Counted from the stretch's first letter, positions 1 through 7,968 are shown. The stretch: 64,000 bases of DNA from Verrucomicrobiota bacterium (GCA_014193315.1 BJHS01000001.1:206628-270627), one strand, 5' to 3'. Program-made: numbers and translations. The notes: generated from the sequence alone by a model not told the origin.

Positions 1-1131
1 GTAGCCTTCGCGGAGGAAGCCGCGGCGTTCCACCCCGAAGAGGACCGCGGGCGCATGGCAGGCCCGTTCCACGGCGGTTTCGATCGAGAACGCACCCTGG
101 GCGACGAGGTCGAGCAGCACCTGCAACGAGTGTTGCACGAGCGGCAGGCCCGACGGGGCCTTGAAGTAAGTCTGGCCCTTCTCCTCGCGGGTGTGGGGGG
201 CGTGGTCGGTCGCGATGACGTCGATGACACCGGCGGCTACGGCGGCGCGGACGGCGGCGCGGTCGGCGGCCTTCTTAATCGCGGGGTTGCATTTGATCTG
301 GTGTCCGAGGCGGGCGTAATCCTCCTCCGCGAACCAGAGGTGGTGCACGCAGGCCTCGGCGGTGAGGCGCTTGCCTTTGAGCGGGGCGGCGCTGAAGAGG
401 GCGAGCTCCTTGGCGGTCGTGATGTGCAGGATGTGCAGACGCGCATCGTGTCGCTGGGCGAGTTCGGCGGCCATCGAGGACGAGGCGTAGCAGGCCTCGG
501 CATTCCGGATGCGCGGGTGTTCGCCGGCCGGCACGTTCTCGCCCCACTGCGCCTTGGCGGCGGCTTCAGCGGCCTTGATCATGGGCGTGTCCTCGCAGTG
601 GGTGGCGATGAGGGCGGGGGCGTGGCGGAAGATACCTTCGAGCGTCGCGGTCTGGTCGACGAGCATGTCGCCGGTCGAGGAGCCCATGAAGACCTTGACC
701 CCGCAGATCCGGCGGGGGTCCATGGCTTTCACGACCTCGAGGTTGGTGTTGGTCGCGCCGAGGAAGAAGGAGTAGTTGGCGACCGAAGTGGCCGCGCCGA
801 TGGCGTATTTCTTCTCGAGTTCCGCGAGCGTGACCGCCGGCGGGTTCGTATTCGGCATCTCCATGAACGACGTCACGCCACCCGCCACGGCCGCCCGCGC
901 CTCGCTGGCGATGCAGGCCTTATGGGTGAGGCCGGGCTCGCGGAAGTGGACCTGGTCGTCGATCAAGCCCGGCAGCAGTAACTTGCCGGTCAGGTCATGC
1001 TCCTGGTCGAACTTGCGGTCGGAGGGCAGGGTGCCGATACGTTCGATCAAACCATCGCGCAGCAGCACATCCGCGACGAAACGGCGGCCTTCGTTGACGA
1101 GCTCGGCTTGGCGGAGGGCGACGGTGGCCAT
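1..1131 (-). CDS. pyrC: Dihydroorotase, class I-like (partial, 3' end outside window)
   Basis: Catalyses cyclisation of N-carbamoyl-aspartate to dihydroorotate in pyrimidine synthesis (cytosol). The reading frame is open from the ATG at 1131 to the left edge, so the C-terminus is missing. Visible motifs are LLPGLIDDQVHFREPG (about residues 52-67), the metal-site lysine region GVKVFMGSSTGD and VIATDHAPH near the right end of what can be read. The usual HxH of the first metal site reads QxH, a variant I recall from Bacteroidetes-type dihydroorotases. The 1187-1681 gene lies 55 bp upstream on the same strand and may be co-transcribed. Allantoinase or hydantoinase relatives are the main alternative. 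Confidence 0.85.
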   Translation of the reverse strand, partial: MATVALRQAELVNEGRRFVADVLLRDGLIERIGTLPSDRKFDQEHDLTGKLLLPGLIDDQVHFREPGLTHKACIASEARAAVAGGVTSFMEMPNTNPPAVTLAELEKKYAIGAATSVANYSFFLGATNTNLEVVKAMDPRRICGVKVFMGSSTGDMLVDQTATLEGIFRHAPALIATHCEDTPMIKAAEAAAKAQWGENVPAGEHPRIRNAEACYASSSMAAELAQRHDARLHILHITTAKELALFSAAPLKGKRLTAEACVHHLWFAEEDYARLGHQIKCNPAIKKAADRAAVRAAVAAGVIDVIATDHAPHTREEKGQTYFKAPSGLPLVQHSLQVLLDLVAQGAFSIETAVERACHAPAVLFGVERRGFLREGY

Positions 1132-1186
1132 GCCGCCAGTCTCGCCCCTTGGGCCAGCGACCGCAAACGGGAAAAGCGCGTCCGGC

Positions 1187-1681
1187 TCAGACGCCGACCT
1201 TGACGATGTCCGAGAGGTCGGCCTTCTGCACGCCTTCCGGATTGATGTTCACGGCGGTGACGCGGAACTGGGCACCCTTGCGATGGCTGAACTTCAGGAC
1301 GAAATTGGTCACGCTGAGCTTCTCCTCAGGGAAGAGCTCGGCCTTACGCGCCACCATGGTCGTCACCAGTTCCTCGACCTGGGTCACGGTCGCGCCCGGG
1401 AGGGTGGCCAAGGTCTTCTTGGCGGCGGCGATCTTCTCTTCGCCTTCGATGGCGGCGTTCCAGATCAGGATGGCCACATTCATCGCACCCTTGGCGGCGG
1501 TGTGGTTGTTCCCGGCCTGCTCAAGAATCGGCTGGGAGTACTGGATCAGTTTGTCCGCGAAGGTCGGGCCCTTCGGCTTTTCGTCGATGGTCTGGGGCTT
1601 CGGGGCGGGGTCGAAGACTCGGCCGATGGGGCGGGGCTTGTTGGTGCCGAAGGCGCCGTGACGATTACGGGAGAAGGACAT
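1187..1681 (-). CDS. Unrecognised 164-residue protein upstream of pyrC
   Basis: I do not recognise this family. The ATG at 1681 was chosen because it begins a basic, compact protein (MSFSRNRHGAFG). The longer upstream frame would run across the oppositely oriented SRPBCC gene. The N-terminal third is proline- and lysine-rich and looks disordered. The middle (about residues 45-110) is predicted helical and contains an LPGATVTQVEELV segment, and the C-terminus contains FVLKFSHRKGAQFRVTAV, which looks like a beta-strand pair. There is no signal peptide or membrane segment. It is probably transcribed into pyrC. Confidence 0.6.
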   Translation of the reverse strand: MSFSRNRHGAFGTNKPRPIGRVFDPAPKPQTIDEKPKGPTFADKLIQYSQPILEQAGNNHTAAKGAMNVAILIWNAAIEGEEKIAAAKKTLATLPGATVTQVEELVTTMVARKAELFPEEKLSVTNFVLKFSHRKGAQFRVTAVNINPEGVQKADLSDIVKVGV

Positions 1682-1795
1682 GGCCGGGTGGGGTCTCCAA
1701 GGGAAGCCTGCTTCAGGCGGTCGGCAAGCCCTTTCACCTGCCGTCCCTTGACACCCCCTGCCAGCCCGCCAGCCTATCGCTGTCCCCCAATCACC

Positions 1796-2317
1796 GTGGC
1801 CGATTACAGCGAAGTCATCCGCAAGCACCGCCGAGACCACCTCTCGACCCCGAATTCCCTCCCGCTCGGCGTCCATCGGTACTTCGAAAGCACCCTCTTG
1901 GCGCTGCCGATCGAGCAAGTCTTCGCGTTCTTCTCGAAGGCCGAGAACCTTGAAGCGATCACCCCGGCCGAGCTGGCATTCCGGATCGAGACCCCGCTGC
2001 CCATCGTCATGGGACAAGGGACCCTGATCGACTACCGGCTTAAACTCAACGGCGTGAGCTTCGCCTGGCGGACGCGCATCACCGCTTGGGACCCGCCCTA
2101 CGCGTTCGTCGACGAACAACTCAAGGGGCCTTACGCGGCATGGATCCACACGCACACCTTTTCGGACGAAGGCGGCAAGACCCGCATGGACGACGAAGTC
2201 CTCTATAAGCTTCCGCTCTGGCCGCTCGGCGAGGTCGCTTACCCGTTTGTAAAGTCCAAGGTCGAGGGCATCTTCCGCCACCGCCGCGCGAAGATGCGCG
2301 AGATCTTGGGAGCTTAA
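1796..2317 (+). CDS. SRPBCC-fold (START/polyketide-cyclase-like) protein
   Basis: A 173-residue protein with the pattern of the SRPBCC ligand-binding superfamily. It starts with a strand (HRYFESTLLALPIEQVFAF), then FFSKAENLEAITPAEL, and a late LWPLGEVAYPF plus C-terminal helix. Proteins of this type (CoxG or YfeW-like cell-division-inhibitor neighbours) bind hydrophobic ligands, but the ligand cannot be read from sequence. The GTG at 1796 is preferred: it follows the divergent spacer and gives a family-length protein. It is divergent from the 1187-1681 gene and convergent with the ThuA gene. The exact function is unknown. Confidence 0.75.
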   Translation: MADYSEVIRKHRRDHLSTPNSLPLGVHRYFESTLLALPIEQVFAFFSKAENLEAITPAELAFRIETPLPIVMGQGTLIDYRLKLNGVSFAWRTRITAWDPPYAFVDEQLKGPYAAWIHTHTFSDEGGKTRMDDEVLYKLPLWPLGEVAYPFVKSKVEGIFRHRRAKMREILGA

Positions 2318-2336
2318 GTGATTGGGTAAGGCCAAA

Positions 2337-2513
2337 GTTGATTGGTTGATCCGTTGACCAGTTGGCCAGTGGTGCACCCGTTGCCTCTTTAACCGCGCCG
2401 TGTGCGGGTAGGCACGGGCGTGCCTGCGCGAGGTAAAGCGGGCGAGGAATGCATCTTCCCCACGCATCCCTTTCTCCCTCCGGCCAACTGGCCAACCGAT
2501 CAACGGGTCAACC
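2337..2513. repeat. Imperfect inverted pair of GTTGACCAGTTGGCC word
   Basis: The left arm (2337-2374, containing GATCCGTTGACCAGTTGGCC) is mirrored by the right arm (2480-2513, containing GGCCAACTGGCCAACCGATC). The arms match over about 30 bp with a few mismatches and a 105-bp spacer. A smaller 7-bp hairpin (AGGCACG-GG-CGTGCCT) sits inside the spacer near 2412-2427. The element fills a convergent spacer, so it could act as a bidirectional mRNA end. The same word recurs at 16962-17087. Confidence 0.7.
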
Positions 2514-2528
2514 CTGACTCTCCCTCGG

Positions 2529-3323
2529 TCACTTCTTTTCCAACGTCTCCACCGGCTTGCGGCCGGCCCAGGCGATGCCGCGGAGCAGCAGGGTCTGGAC
2601 GTCGGGGCGCGAGAAATTCACGTAGGTGTGGCCGGGGATGAAGACGAACGCGCGTTGGGCGCCTTCTTTCTCGTAGGTCCAGACCTGGGTCTGCGACTCG
2701 AAGCCGTCGCCCTTCTTCTTGGGCGTCGGCGCGGTCGCGAGCGCATGGATGCCCGGGAGCATATCGAGGTCGTAGTAGATTTCGTCCTTCATGCCGAAGT
2801 CGGCCACGCCCTTGGTGATCGCGTGGTCATGGTCGACGAAGTTGAGTTGCATCGGGCCTTCGCGCCACCGGGTGACCTTCTGGCGCCAGGAGCCGCCGAG
2901 GAGGTCGCGGTAATAGTCGTCGGAGGCGCCGCCACCGGCGACCGCGCCCGCGTGGATCACCACAAAGCCGCCGCCGCGCTTCGCGTAGGCGTCGATGATC
3001 TCGCGTTCCTCGGGCTTGAAATTGCCGCCGACCTGGCGGTGGATGATGACCACGTCGGTCTGCGCCAACTGGGCCGCGGTCGGGAAGACGTCGCCACCTT
3101 CGACTTGGGCCCCGCGTTCCTTGAGGAGCGGTAGCCAGTCGCGGAGGAAGGCCGGGTGGTCATGATCGCCGGGGCCGTGGGACTTCGGGCCGGAGCGGAG
3201 AAAGATGCGGAGCGGCCTCGAACCCGGTCCCGTGGCGGGAATCGGGTCGGGACCACCGGTCTCGGGGGCGACGTCGGCGGCGAAAACAGTGCAGAGGGCC
3301 AGGAGGGGTAGCAGGCAGCGCAT
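2529..3323 (-). CDS. Secreted ThuA-like domain protein
   Basis: A 264-residue protein with a Sec signal peptide (MRCLLPLLALCTVFAADVA). It is followed by a glutamine-amidotransferase-like ThuA fold: LRIFLRSGPKSHG, a strand plus DVVIIHRQVGG, the GGGFVVIHAGAVAGGG turn, DHDHAITKGVADF and a late FIPGHTYVNFSRPDVQ. ThuA-like domains are frequent in Verrucomicrobiota and Planctomycetota exported proteins and are thought to act in carbohydrate metabolism; the reaction here is unknown. The start is preceded by CCCC with no Shine-Dalgarno site. serB lies upstream on the same strand, 82 bp away. Confidence 0.85.
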   Translation of the reverse strand: MRCLLPLLALCTVFAADVAPETGGPDPIPATGPGSRPLRIFLRSGPKSHGPGDHDHPAFLRDWLPLLKERGAQVEGGDVFPTAAQLAQTDVVIIHRQVGGNFKPEEREIIDAYAKRGGGFVVIHAGAVAGGGASDDYYRDLLGGSWRQKVTRWREGPMQLNFVDHDHAITKGVADFGMKDEIYYDLDMLPGIHALATAPTPKKKGDGFESQTQVWTYEKEGAQRAFVFIPGHTYVNFSRPDVQTLLLRGIAWAGRKPVETLEKK

Positions 3324-3376
3324 GGGGATGATTTAGGGGGCCGGTTGAGGGAGGGCAAGGAATAGGGAGTAGGGGG

Positions 3377-3408
3377 TAGGTGACCCAACACCCAACACCC
3401 AACACCTA
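3377..3408. repeat. Short hairpin enclosing tandem CACCCAA repeats
   Basis: TAGGTG (3377-3382) pairs with CACCTA (3403-3408) around three tandem copies of CACCCAA. The right arm overlaps the serB stop codon. Read on the minus strand, the loop is a run of GGGTGTT units with four G-tracts. It is preceded by TAGGGAGTAGGGGG (3363-3376), a word seen again as a mirrored pair at 29466-29565. Confidence 0.55.
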
Positions 3409-4044
3409 AACCACTCCGACCAACTCGGCGAGGGAGTGGATGAACTTGTCGGCGCCGGCGACGACCTTAGGGCGTTGCACGTAGCGGCCAAAGCCGACGA
3501 CCAGGTCGGCGTCGCCCTTGACCTCGAGGTCGCTGGCGCCATCGCCGACCATGACGACGTGCCCGGCCTCGTATTCATCGCGGAGTCGGCGAGCGACGAC
3601 GTTCTTGCCCTTGGTCCGGCAGGTCGGGCAAGAGTCGTCAAACCCAGCGTAGGCACCGTCGGCGTGGAATTTGAGCACCACGGCTTCGACGCGCTCGATG
3701 CCGAGGAAGTCGGCGAGGGGGCGGATGGCCTGGGTGAAGCCGCCACTGACGATGGCGATCTTCCAGCCGGCGGCGCGAAGTTGGGCGAGGCTGGCCACGG
3801 CGGTCGGTTCGACGGTCGCGATGTACTTGGCCCCGATCGCGGCTAACTCGGCGGCCGTCGGCTTGATGATGTCGAGGCGCTTGGCGAAAATCGCTTCCAT
3901 CGGCGTCCCGCCGTTCATCGCGGCGTTCGTCATGTCCTCGACCGCCTTGAAGGTCTCGGGCCCGCGGAGACGGCCTAACTCATCGATGCCCTCGATGGAC
4001 GAGAGGGTCGAATCGCAGTCGAGGAGCAGGAGCTTCGTGGCCAC
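3406..4044 (-). CDS. serB: HAD-family phosphatase, SerB-like (phosphoserine phosphatase)
   Basis: A 212-residue cytosolic HAD subclass-I hydrolase expected to dephosphorylate phosphoserine, the last step of serine synthesis. Motif I is LLLDCDSTLSS (nucleophile Asp at residue 9, second Asp at 11), motif II is AIVSGGFTQAI, the lysine region is TKGKNVVARRL and motif III is MVGDGASDLEV. This is close to the core length of SerB without the N-terminal ACT-like extension. No other serine-pathway gene is nearby, so another small phosphomonoester could be the substrate. The spacer upstream is divergent and strongly structured. Confidence 0.8.
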   Translation of the reverse strand: MATKLLLLDCDSTLSSIEGIDELGRLRGPETFKAVEDMTNAAMNGGTPMEAIFAKRLDIIKPTAAELAAIGAKYIATVEPTAVASLAQLRAAGWKIAIVSGGFTQAIRPLADFLGIERVEAVVLKFHADGAYAGFDDSCPTCRTKGKNVVARRLRDEYEAGHVVMVGDGASDLEVKGDADLVVGFGRYVQRPKVVAGADKFIHSLAELVGVV

Positions 4045-4057
4045 GCCGGACTAGAAA

Positions 4058-4088
4058 GGGAAAGGGCGGGGGAGGGCAAGGGTAAGGG
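4058..4088 (+). other. G-tract cluster, potential G-quadruplex
   Basis: Six runs of three to five G separated by 1-3 bases begin 14 bp beyond the serB start, on the strand opposite serB. On the serB strand the same bases give a C-rich leader. Similar clusters lie just upstream of the esterase (6824-6850) and ligA (10057-10081). The tract pattern is seen directly; folding is inferred. Confidence 0.5.
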
Positions 4089-4104
4089 AAGGAGCCGAGG
4101 GCTG

Positions 4105-4199
4105 GGGCTAGGGCTGGGGTCCGTAAGATAACACGTGGCCCGAGGCCGATGATTGCTCCGCCTGCTTTCTGCGCGGAGTTTTTCTCCCAGCCCTAGCCC
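4105..4199. repeat. 14-bp perfect inverted pair of GGGCTAGGGCTGGG
   Basis: GGGCTAGGGCTGGG at 4105-4118 is mirrored exactly by CCCAGCCCTAGCCC at 4186-4199, with a 67-bp spacer. The pair sits in the divergent spacer between serB and the small membrane gene. The word continues outward in both directions with imperfect repeats, and it recurs at 10091-10140 and 10258-10268. Confidence 0.7.
4156..4183 (+). terminator. Terminator-like hairpin in a leader
   Basis: CTCCGC (4156-4161) pairs with GCGGAG (4173-4178) around an 11-base loop and is followed at once by TTTTT. It lies inside the mirrored pair above and upstream of the plus-strand gene at 4269, so it could attenuate that transcript. The stem is only 6 bp, so this is a weak call. 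Confidence 0.35.
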
Positions 4200-4268
4200 T
4201 GCCCCCAGCTCTGGCCCAATTCTTAGGGTCTTGCCTTGATCCTTCGATTCTCAATCGTACTCCCCACC

Positions 4269-4670
4269 ATGGCCTGCACCCCTCCTACCTCTGCTTCCGA
4301 AGTTTTTTGCCGTTCTGCCAAGTGCTCTCGCTGGGCCGCGCGGATCGCCCTGGCGGCCTCGGTCGTGATGCTCATCGTCATCTCCAAGGCGGGGAATGAG
4401 TTCGTCCGCACCGCCGCCGCAGGTAATGGCGGTGGCGCCGAGCGCATCGTCGGTTTCCTCTCCGTCTTTATCGCCCAGGGCCTCGCCCTGCTTACCCTCC
4501 TTTGCCTTGCGCGTCGCCGTTTCTCGGCCTCGCACCACGCCGCGGTGAAGTCGGCCAATCTCAAGGCCCTCGAGTTACTCGCCGCTTCCACCGCCGACGA
4601 AGCCACGAAGAAGGATATCCTCGGCCGTGCCGCCGACCTCGTCGCCGGCAAGCCGGGCTGCTGTAAGTAA
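4269..4670 (+). CDS. Unrecognised small membrane protein (133 residues)
   Basis: I do not recognise this family. The ATG at 4269 (MACTPPTSASEVFC) follows TCCCCACC. There are two hydrophobic segments, roughly residues 24-38 (ARIALAASVVMLIVIS) and 59-80 (IVGFLSVFIAQGLALLTLLC). They are separated by a glycine-rich link, AAAGNGGGAE. A soluble C-terminal helix follows, ending in a cysteine pair (GKPGCCK). The likely topology is both ends cytoplasmic. It is a lone gene with structured DNA on both sides. Confidence 0.6.
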   Translation: MACTPPTSASEVFCRSAKCSRWAARIALAASVVMLIVISKAGNEFVRTAAAGNGGGAERIVGFLSVFIAQGLALLTLLCLARRRFSASHHAAVKSANLKALELLAASTADEATKKDILGRAADLVAGKPGCCK

Positions 4671-4684
4671 GGGCGGGAGTCGCA

Positions 4685-4771
4685 GAGTACAGAGTACGGG
4701 TTGTTGAGTGCAGAGGTGCGGTGGGCCTAACGCTTCACGATTCTGTGATCAGTACTCCGTACTCTGTACTC
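4685..4771. repeat. 15-bp perfect inverted pair of GAGTACAGAGTACGG
   Basis: GAGTACAGAGTACGG at 4685-4699 is mirrored exactly by CCGTACTCTGTACTC at 4757-4771, with a 57-bp spacer, in a convergent spacer. The word GGAGTAC recurs as an unpaired tandem run at 26206-26240, also in a convergent spacer. Confidence 0.75.
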
Positions 4772-4789
4772 CAACCCTTTTTGCCTCTT

Positions 4790-4822
4790 AGGTAGGGATC
4801 ATCGTCGCTGCTGACCCTACCT
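4790..4822. repeat. AGGTAGGG/CCCTACCT hairpin
   Basis: AGGTAGGG (4790-4797) pairs with CCCTACCT (4815-4822) around a 17-base loop. It covers the esterase stop codon at 4817-4819. GGTAGGG/CCCTACC arms also bound the palindrome at 12249-12304, which suggests a small dispersed family. Confidence 0.55.
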
Positions 4823-6805
4823 CCCGTCCCGATCCTTCTTCTCCTGCTCGAGGGAGGCTTTGATGGCTTCGTTGAAGGCCTTGGTGCGTTCGTTGTCGGA
4901 GAGTTCCAGCGCGCTCGGCGCGTCGCCTTCGTAACGGCCGCCGACCCAGCTAAGTTGGCGCACGCGGATGTCGGCGGCGTTCTTCCACGCGACGCTGGGC
5001 AGGGCGGTTTTAGCGCCGTCCTTCACCACGGAGGCATGCCCGTTGAAGCTGAGGTCGGTCAGGGTCGACCAGTCCTTCAGCGGTTGGGCGCCCTTCGGGT
5101 CGACCGGCTGGAAGTCCTCGACGCCCAGATTCACCGCGACCCAGTCTCCGTTGGCCTTGAGCGGGACGCTCGCGACGTATTCGCCGGCACCTCCCCCGAA
5201 GGCGCCCCAAGCATTGCGGGTGACCGAGACGTAGAGCACGGTGTCGTTGCGTGGGTTGATCTCGAAAGCCAGCCGGGCGCCCAGCGGGCCGCGCCAGAGC
5301 GGGTCCTTGATCTTGCGCGTCGCCGCCGTCCAGAGGGTCGGGTTGCCCCAGTTCAGGCGGAACCAATCCTGCCAACCTTTTGCGCCATCGTCGATCATCC
5401 GGTCGCGGCGGGCGGAAGGTTGCACCCCGGTTTCGGCCAGCTGGCCGCCGGTCAACGCCAGCACCGGTGAACTCAGGCTGAAGACCTCGCTCTGCCCGAC
5501 CCCCGGATTCGTCGGGATTTTCCGGTAGGCCGCAGGCGTCTCATAGGACACATCCGCGTAGACGAAGAGCGGGTCTTGGGCCGCCAGCACCGGCACCGTC
5601 GCCTGCCAGGCTTGGCCTGCCGGCGTCGTCGGCACCGTCCGCCAGAAGGCCGTCAGCGCATGCGCATCCGCGGTCGCGTAGACCCGCACCGCCTTGACGG
5701 GTCGGCCGGGCTCGGGCGTCACGGAGAACACCGCCTGGCCGTCGACCGCGTGGGCTTCCAGGCGAAGCCCCGGCGTCGCGGGCAGCTGGTACGCGCCCTT
5801 CAGGTATTGTTCAAACCATAGCGTCGCCGTCAGGCTATGGTCGTCGGAGTGACGGTGGTTGAAGTGCGGCGAGATGCTGAAGCCCAGTTGTCCGGCCCGG
5901 ATCGCGCGCCACGTGTAGGCGAAGTCGTAGAGATCCGCGTGGAAATCATTCGTCGGGGAGAACCACAACGTCGGCACCTTCAGCTTCTCAACGTAAGGGT
6001 TCTCGGAGCGCGTCGCGAGGTCCCTGGCCGAACGCTTGCTCGGTTTCCCGCCGGGGAACATCGTCGGATCGCCCGTGAAGTCGCCGGAACCCCCGCAGGA
6101 CGGCACCGCTGCTTTCACCCGGTCATCGATACCGGTCAGTTGGACCGTCAAGCGACCGCCCATCGAGTGGCCCGTCACGCCCAGTTTCGCCGGGTCCACC
6201 TCGGGCTGCTGCTCCAGGAACGTCAAGGCGCGGCGGGCGGACAGCGTCACCAGGAACCAGTTATCGTTCCGGGGCGAGTCCACCGCGTCGAGCGTGTAGG
6301 CGTCGGGTGTCGTCGGTCCGGCGAAATGGTTCGCGTTGTTCCGTTGCGGCGGGTGGGTCGCGTCGAGCGCGCCCCAATCCGTATTCGGTCCATCGTAAAC
6401 CTTGCCATCCGCGAAGGTCATCTTGTTGCCGCCCCAGTTGAGCGAGAGGCTTGCGTACCCCAGTTTGGCGTTGGTCACGACCGACGAGAGGCTGGCCGAT
6501 TGCCCGCCGCCGTGGATCTGCAGGATCGCCGGCAAGGCCTTCGCCCCCTGCGGGAACGCGTAGAAGGCCGCCATCGTCGCCGGCTTGCCCTTGAAGGTGC
6601 CGATCCGGTAGCGCACGACCCGGCACACGACGCCGTCCTGTTCCCATTCTTTCGCGACCTCGTCCCCGATTGGTTCGTGTCGAGGGTCATAGTCGCCCCA
6701 GAGAGCGTCGAGGTTCTGCGGGACCTGGCCATCCTTGAGCGGCGGCAAGGTCTCCGCACCGAGGTGGGTCAGCAGGGCCAGTAGGCAGGGCAGCAGGGTG
6801 CGCAT
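4817..6805 (-). CDS. Secreted acetyl-xylan-esterase-like alpha/beta-hydrolase
   Basis: A 662-residue exported protein with a signal peptide (MRTLLPCLLALLTHLGAE). An N-terminal alpha/beta-hydrolase follows: oxyanion region ILQIHGGGQSA near residue 95, nucleophile elbow TGHSMGGR with Ser214, acid candidate Asp287 in FSPTNDF, and histidines in ISPHFNHRHSDDH. The C-terminal half (about residues 345-640) looks like a beta-rich accessory region. It resembles esterases that act on plant polysaccharide side groups in this phylum, but the substrate is inferred. The start follows CATCCCC, and a G-tract cluster lies upstream. The ankyrin gene is upstream on the same strand. Confidence 0.8.
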   Translation of the reverse strand: MRTLLPCLLALLTHLGAETLPPLKDGQVPQNLDALWGDYDPRHEPIGDEVAKEWEQDGVVCRVVRYRIGTFKGKPATMAAFYAFPQGAKALPAILQIHGGGQSASLSSVVTNAKLGYASLSLNWGGNKMTFADGKVYDGPNTDWGALDATHPPQRNNANHFAGPTTPDAYTLDAVDSPRNDNWFLVTLSARRALTFLEQQPEVDPAKLGVTGHSMGGRLTVQLTGIDDRVKAAVPSCGGSGDFTGDPTMFPGGKPSKRSARDLATRSENPYVEKLKVPTLWFSPTNDFHADLYDFAYTWRAIRAGQLGFSISPHFNHRHSDDHSLTATLWFEQYLKGAYQLPATPGLRLEAHAVDGQAVFSVTPEPGRPVKAVRVYATADAHALTAFWRTVPTTPAGQAWQATVPVLAAQDPLFVYADVSYETPAAYRKIPTNPGVGQSEVFSLSSPVLALTGGQLAETGVQPSARRDRMIDDGAKGWQDWFRLNWGNPTLWTAATRKIKDPLWRGPLGARLAFEINPRNDTVLYVSVTRNAWGAFGGGAGEYVASVPLKANGDWVAVNLGVEDFQPVDPKGAQPLKDWSTLTDLSFNGHASVVKDGAKTALPSVAWKNAADIRVRQLSWVGGRYEGDAPSALELSDNERTKAFNEAIKASLEQEKKDRDGR

Positions 6806-6823
6806 GGGGATGCGTGGGTTATA

Positions 6824-6850
6824 GGGGCAAGGGGAGAAGGGGCAAGAGGG
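6824..6850 (+). other. G-tract cluster, potential G-quadruplex
   Basis: Four G-runs (GGGG-CAA-GGGG-AGAA-GGGG-CAAGA-GGG) lie 18 bp beyond the esterase start, on the opposite strand. Tandem GCGGTTA-like units follow at about 6855-6890. The position mirrors the clusters upstream of serB and ligA. Confidence 0.5.
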
Positions 6851-6934
6851 CGGTGATAGCGGTTAGCGGATTGCGGTTAGCGGTTGGGCGAGATGCCTCC
6901 GTGATGCTGTCCCTGCTTCGCTGTCATTTGTGCT

Positions 6935-6979
6935 CCTACCCGCCACCCGCCACCTGGAGCTGCCACCCGCCACCCGAAA
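6935..6979 (-). repeat. Dispersed TTTCGGGTGGCGGGTGGC repeat, copy A
   Basis: Read on the minus strand this starts TTTCGGGTGGCGGGTGGC and continues CCAGGTGGCGGGTGGC after four variable bases. Close copies lie on the plus strand at 11071-11104 and 25257-25298. It ends 3 bp before the ankyrin stop codon. Confidence 0.7.
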
Positions 6980-6982
6980 TGA

Positions 6983-7429
6983 TTAGTTCCTCCGGAACCA
7001 CCCGATCAGCTTACTGAACCAGCGGGTGGGTTTGGCGGCGTTCTCGCGGCGGGACTGCAGGAGGGCGAGGATCTCGGTCTTGCCGGCGAGCGTGGCGAAG
7101 TCGGCCGGGGTGGACCCGCCTTGGTCGCCCAGAGGATCGGCGCCGGCGGCCAGCAGCATCCGCGCGATGTCCACATGCCCCTTGAAGGCCACGCCACCGA
7201 GCGGTGTCTGGCCCTTCTCGTTGCGGAGGTCCACCTGCGCGCCGGCCTTCAGCAGCATCGCCACTGTTTCGGCCCGGCCCTGGTAGGCCGCGATCATCAG
7301 GAGCGTGTTGCCCTTGGCGTCACGCAGGTTCACGTCGAGTCCTTGCCCGATGGCCTCGGCGAGCTTGGCGGTCCCGCCGGATCGGGCGAGTTCGGCCATG
7401 GGCTCGGGGAGTTGTAGCGGTGCGCTCAT
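6983..7429 (-). CDS. Ankyrin-repeat protein (148 residues)
   Basis: Three recognisable ankyrin repeats follow a short N-terminal helix: DAKGNTLLMIAAYQGR (about 37-69), NEKGQTPLGGVAFKGH (about 70-102) and GGSTPADFATLAGKTE (about 104-130). The tail is basic (RRENAAKPTRWFSKLIGWF). There is no signal peptide or other domain, so it is probably a cytosolic protein-binding module. The partner is unknown. It lies 50 bp downstream of the ecotin gene on the same strand and may share its transcript. Ankyrin folds carry no reaction, so no function is assigned. Confidence 0.8.
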   Translation of the reverse strand: MSAPLQLPEPMAELARSGGTAKLAEAIGQGLDVNLRDAKGNTLLMIAAYQGRAETVAMLLKAGAQVDLRNEKGQTPLGGVAFKGHVDIARMLLAAGADPLGDQGGSTPADFATLAGKTEILALLQSRRENAAKPTRWFSKLIGWFRRN

Positions 7430-7479
7430 CAGGGGGCCTAGGAACGGGGGAATGGGTTAAGCGCCAGCCGAACGGGGCC

Positions 7480-7968
7480 TCAACCTTCCTTCGCCTGTCT
7501 GGTCTCGGGCTCGGCCTTCCATAGGCGGTAGCGGACCTCGAGGCCCTCCGGGACGTAGACGACCAAGGGAAGACGGCTGTTGTAGCGCACCGGGCCCGTG
7601 CCCGCCATCGTCACGAAACGGGTCACCTTGGGGGCACCGGGTGGCACGCCGATGCGGGTGGAGAACGTCCCGCCCTGGGCCTTCGCTTCGAAATAGTTAA
7701 AGCCCCAGCCCTCGACGGTCTTCTCCTCGATCTTGGCGCCGCCACCCATGCGGTTCACCCCATCCGTCTCCATCTCCTTGCCGACGGACAGTTCGACTTT
7801 CCAGGCGAATTCATCCGTCTGGGCGTCGAGGTGGATGACGATCCGCTTCATCCCTGCCGCGGCGGCCGGGTAGGCCTTCTGCCAGTGGCTATCGTCATCG
7901 GGTCGCTTCACTGGCTCGGCGGCGAAGGATGCGGTCGCAAGGCAGGCGAGAAGCAGGAAGGGGCGCAT
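7480..7968 (-). CDS. eco: Ecotin, periplasmic serine-protease inhibitor
   Basis: A 162-residue exported protein with signal peptide MRPFLLLACLATASFA. The body follows ecotin closely: KAYPAAAAGMKRIVIHL, MGGGAKIEEKTVEGWGFNY, GPVRYNSRLPLVVYVP and EVRYRLWKAE. Ecotin dimers block trypsin-fold proteases in the periplasm. By alignment the reactive-site loop reads FSTRIGVP, so P1 is Arg105, not the Met of E. coli ecotin. The two cysteines that tie this loop in E. coli are absent; the only Cys is in the signal peptide. The gene lies 43 bp downstream of ligA on the same strand. Confidence 0.9.
   Translation of the reverse strand: MRPFLLLACLATASFAAEPVKRPDDDSHWQKAYPAAAAGMKRIVIHLDAQTDEFAWKVELSVGKEMETDGVNRMGGGAKIEEKTVEGWGFNYFEAKAQGGTFSTRIGVPPGAPKVTRFVTMAGTGPVRYNSRLPLVVYVPEGLEVRYRLWKAEPETRQAKEG

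Noticed and set aside
1748..1780. TTGACA followed by TATCGC as a promoter for the SRPBCC gene
   Set aside because: The spacing is 21 bp, too long for a standard sigma-70 promoter.
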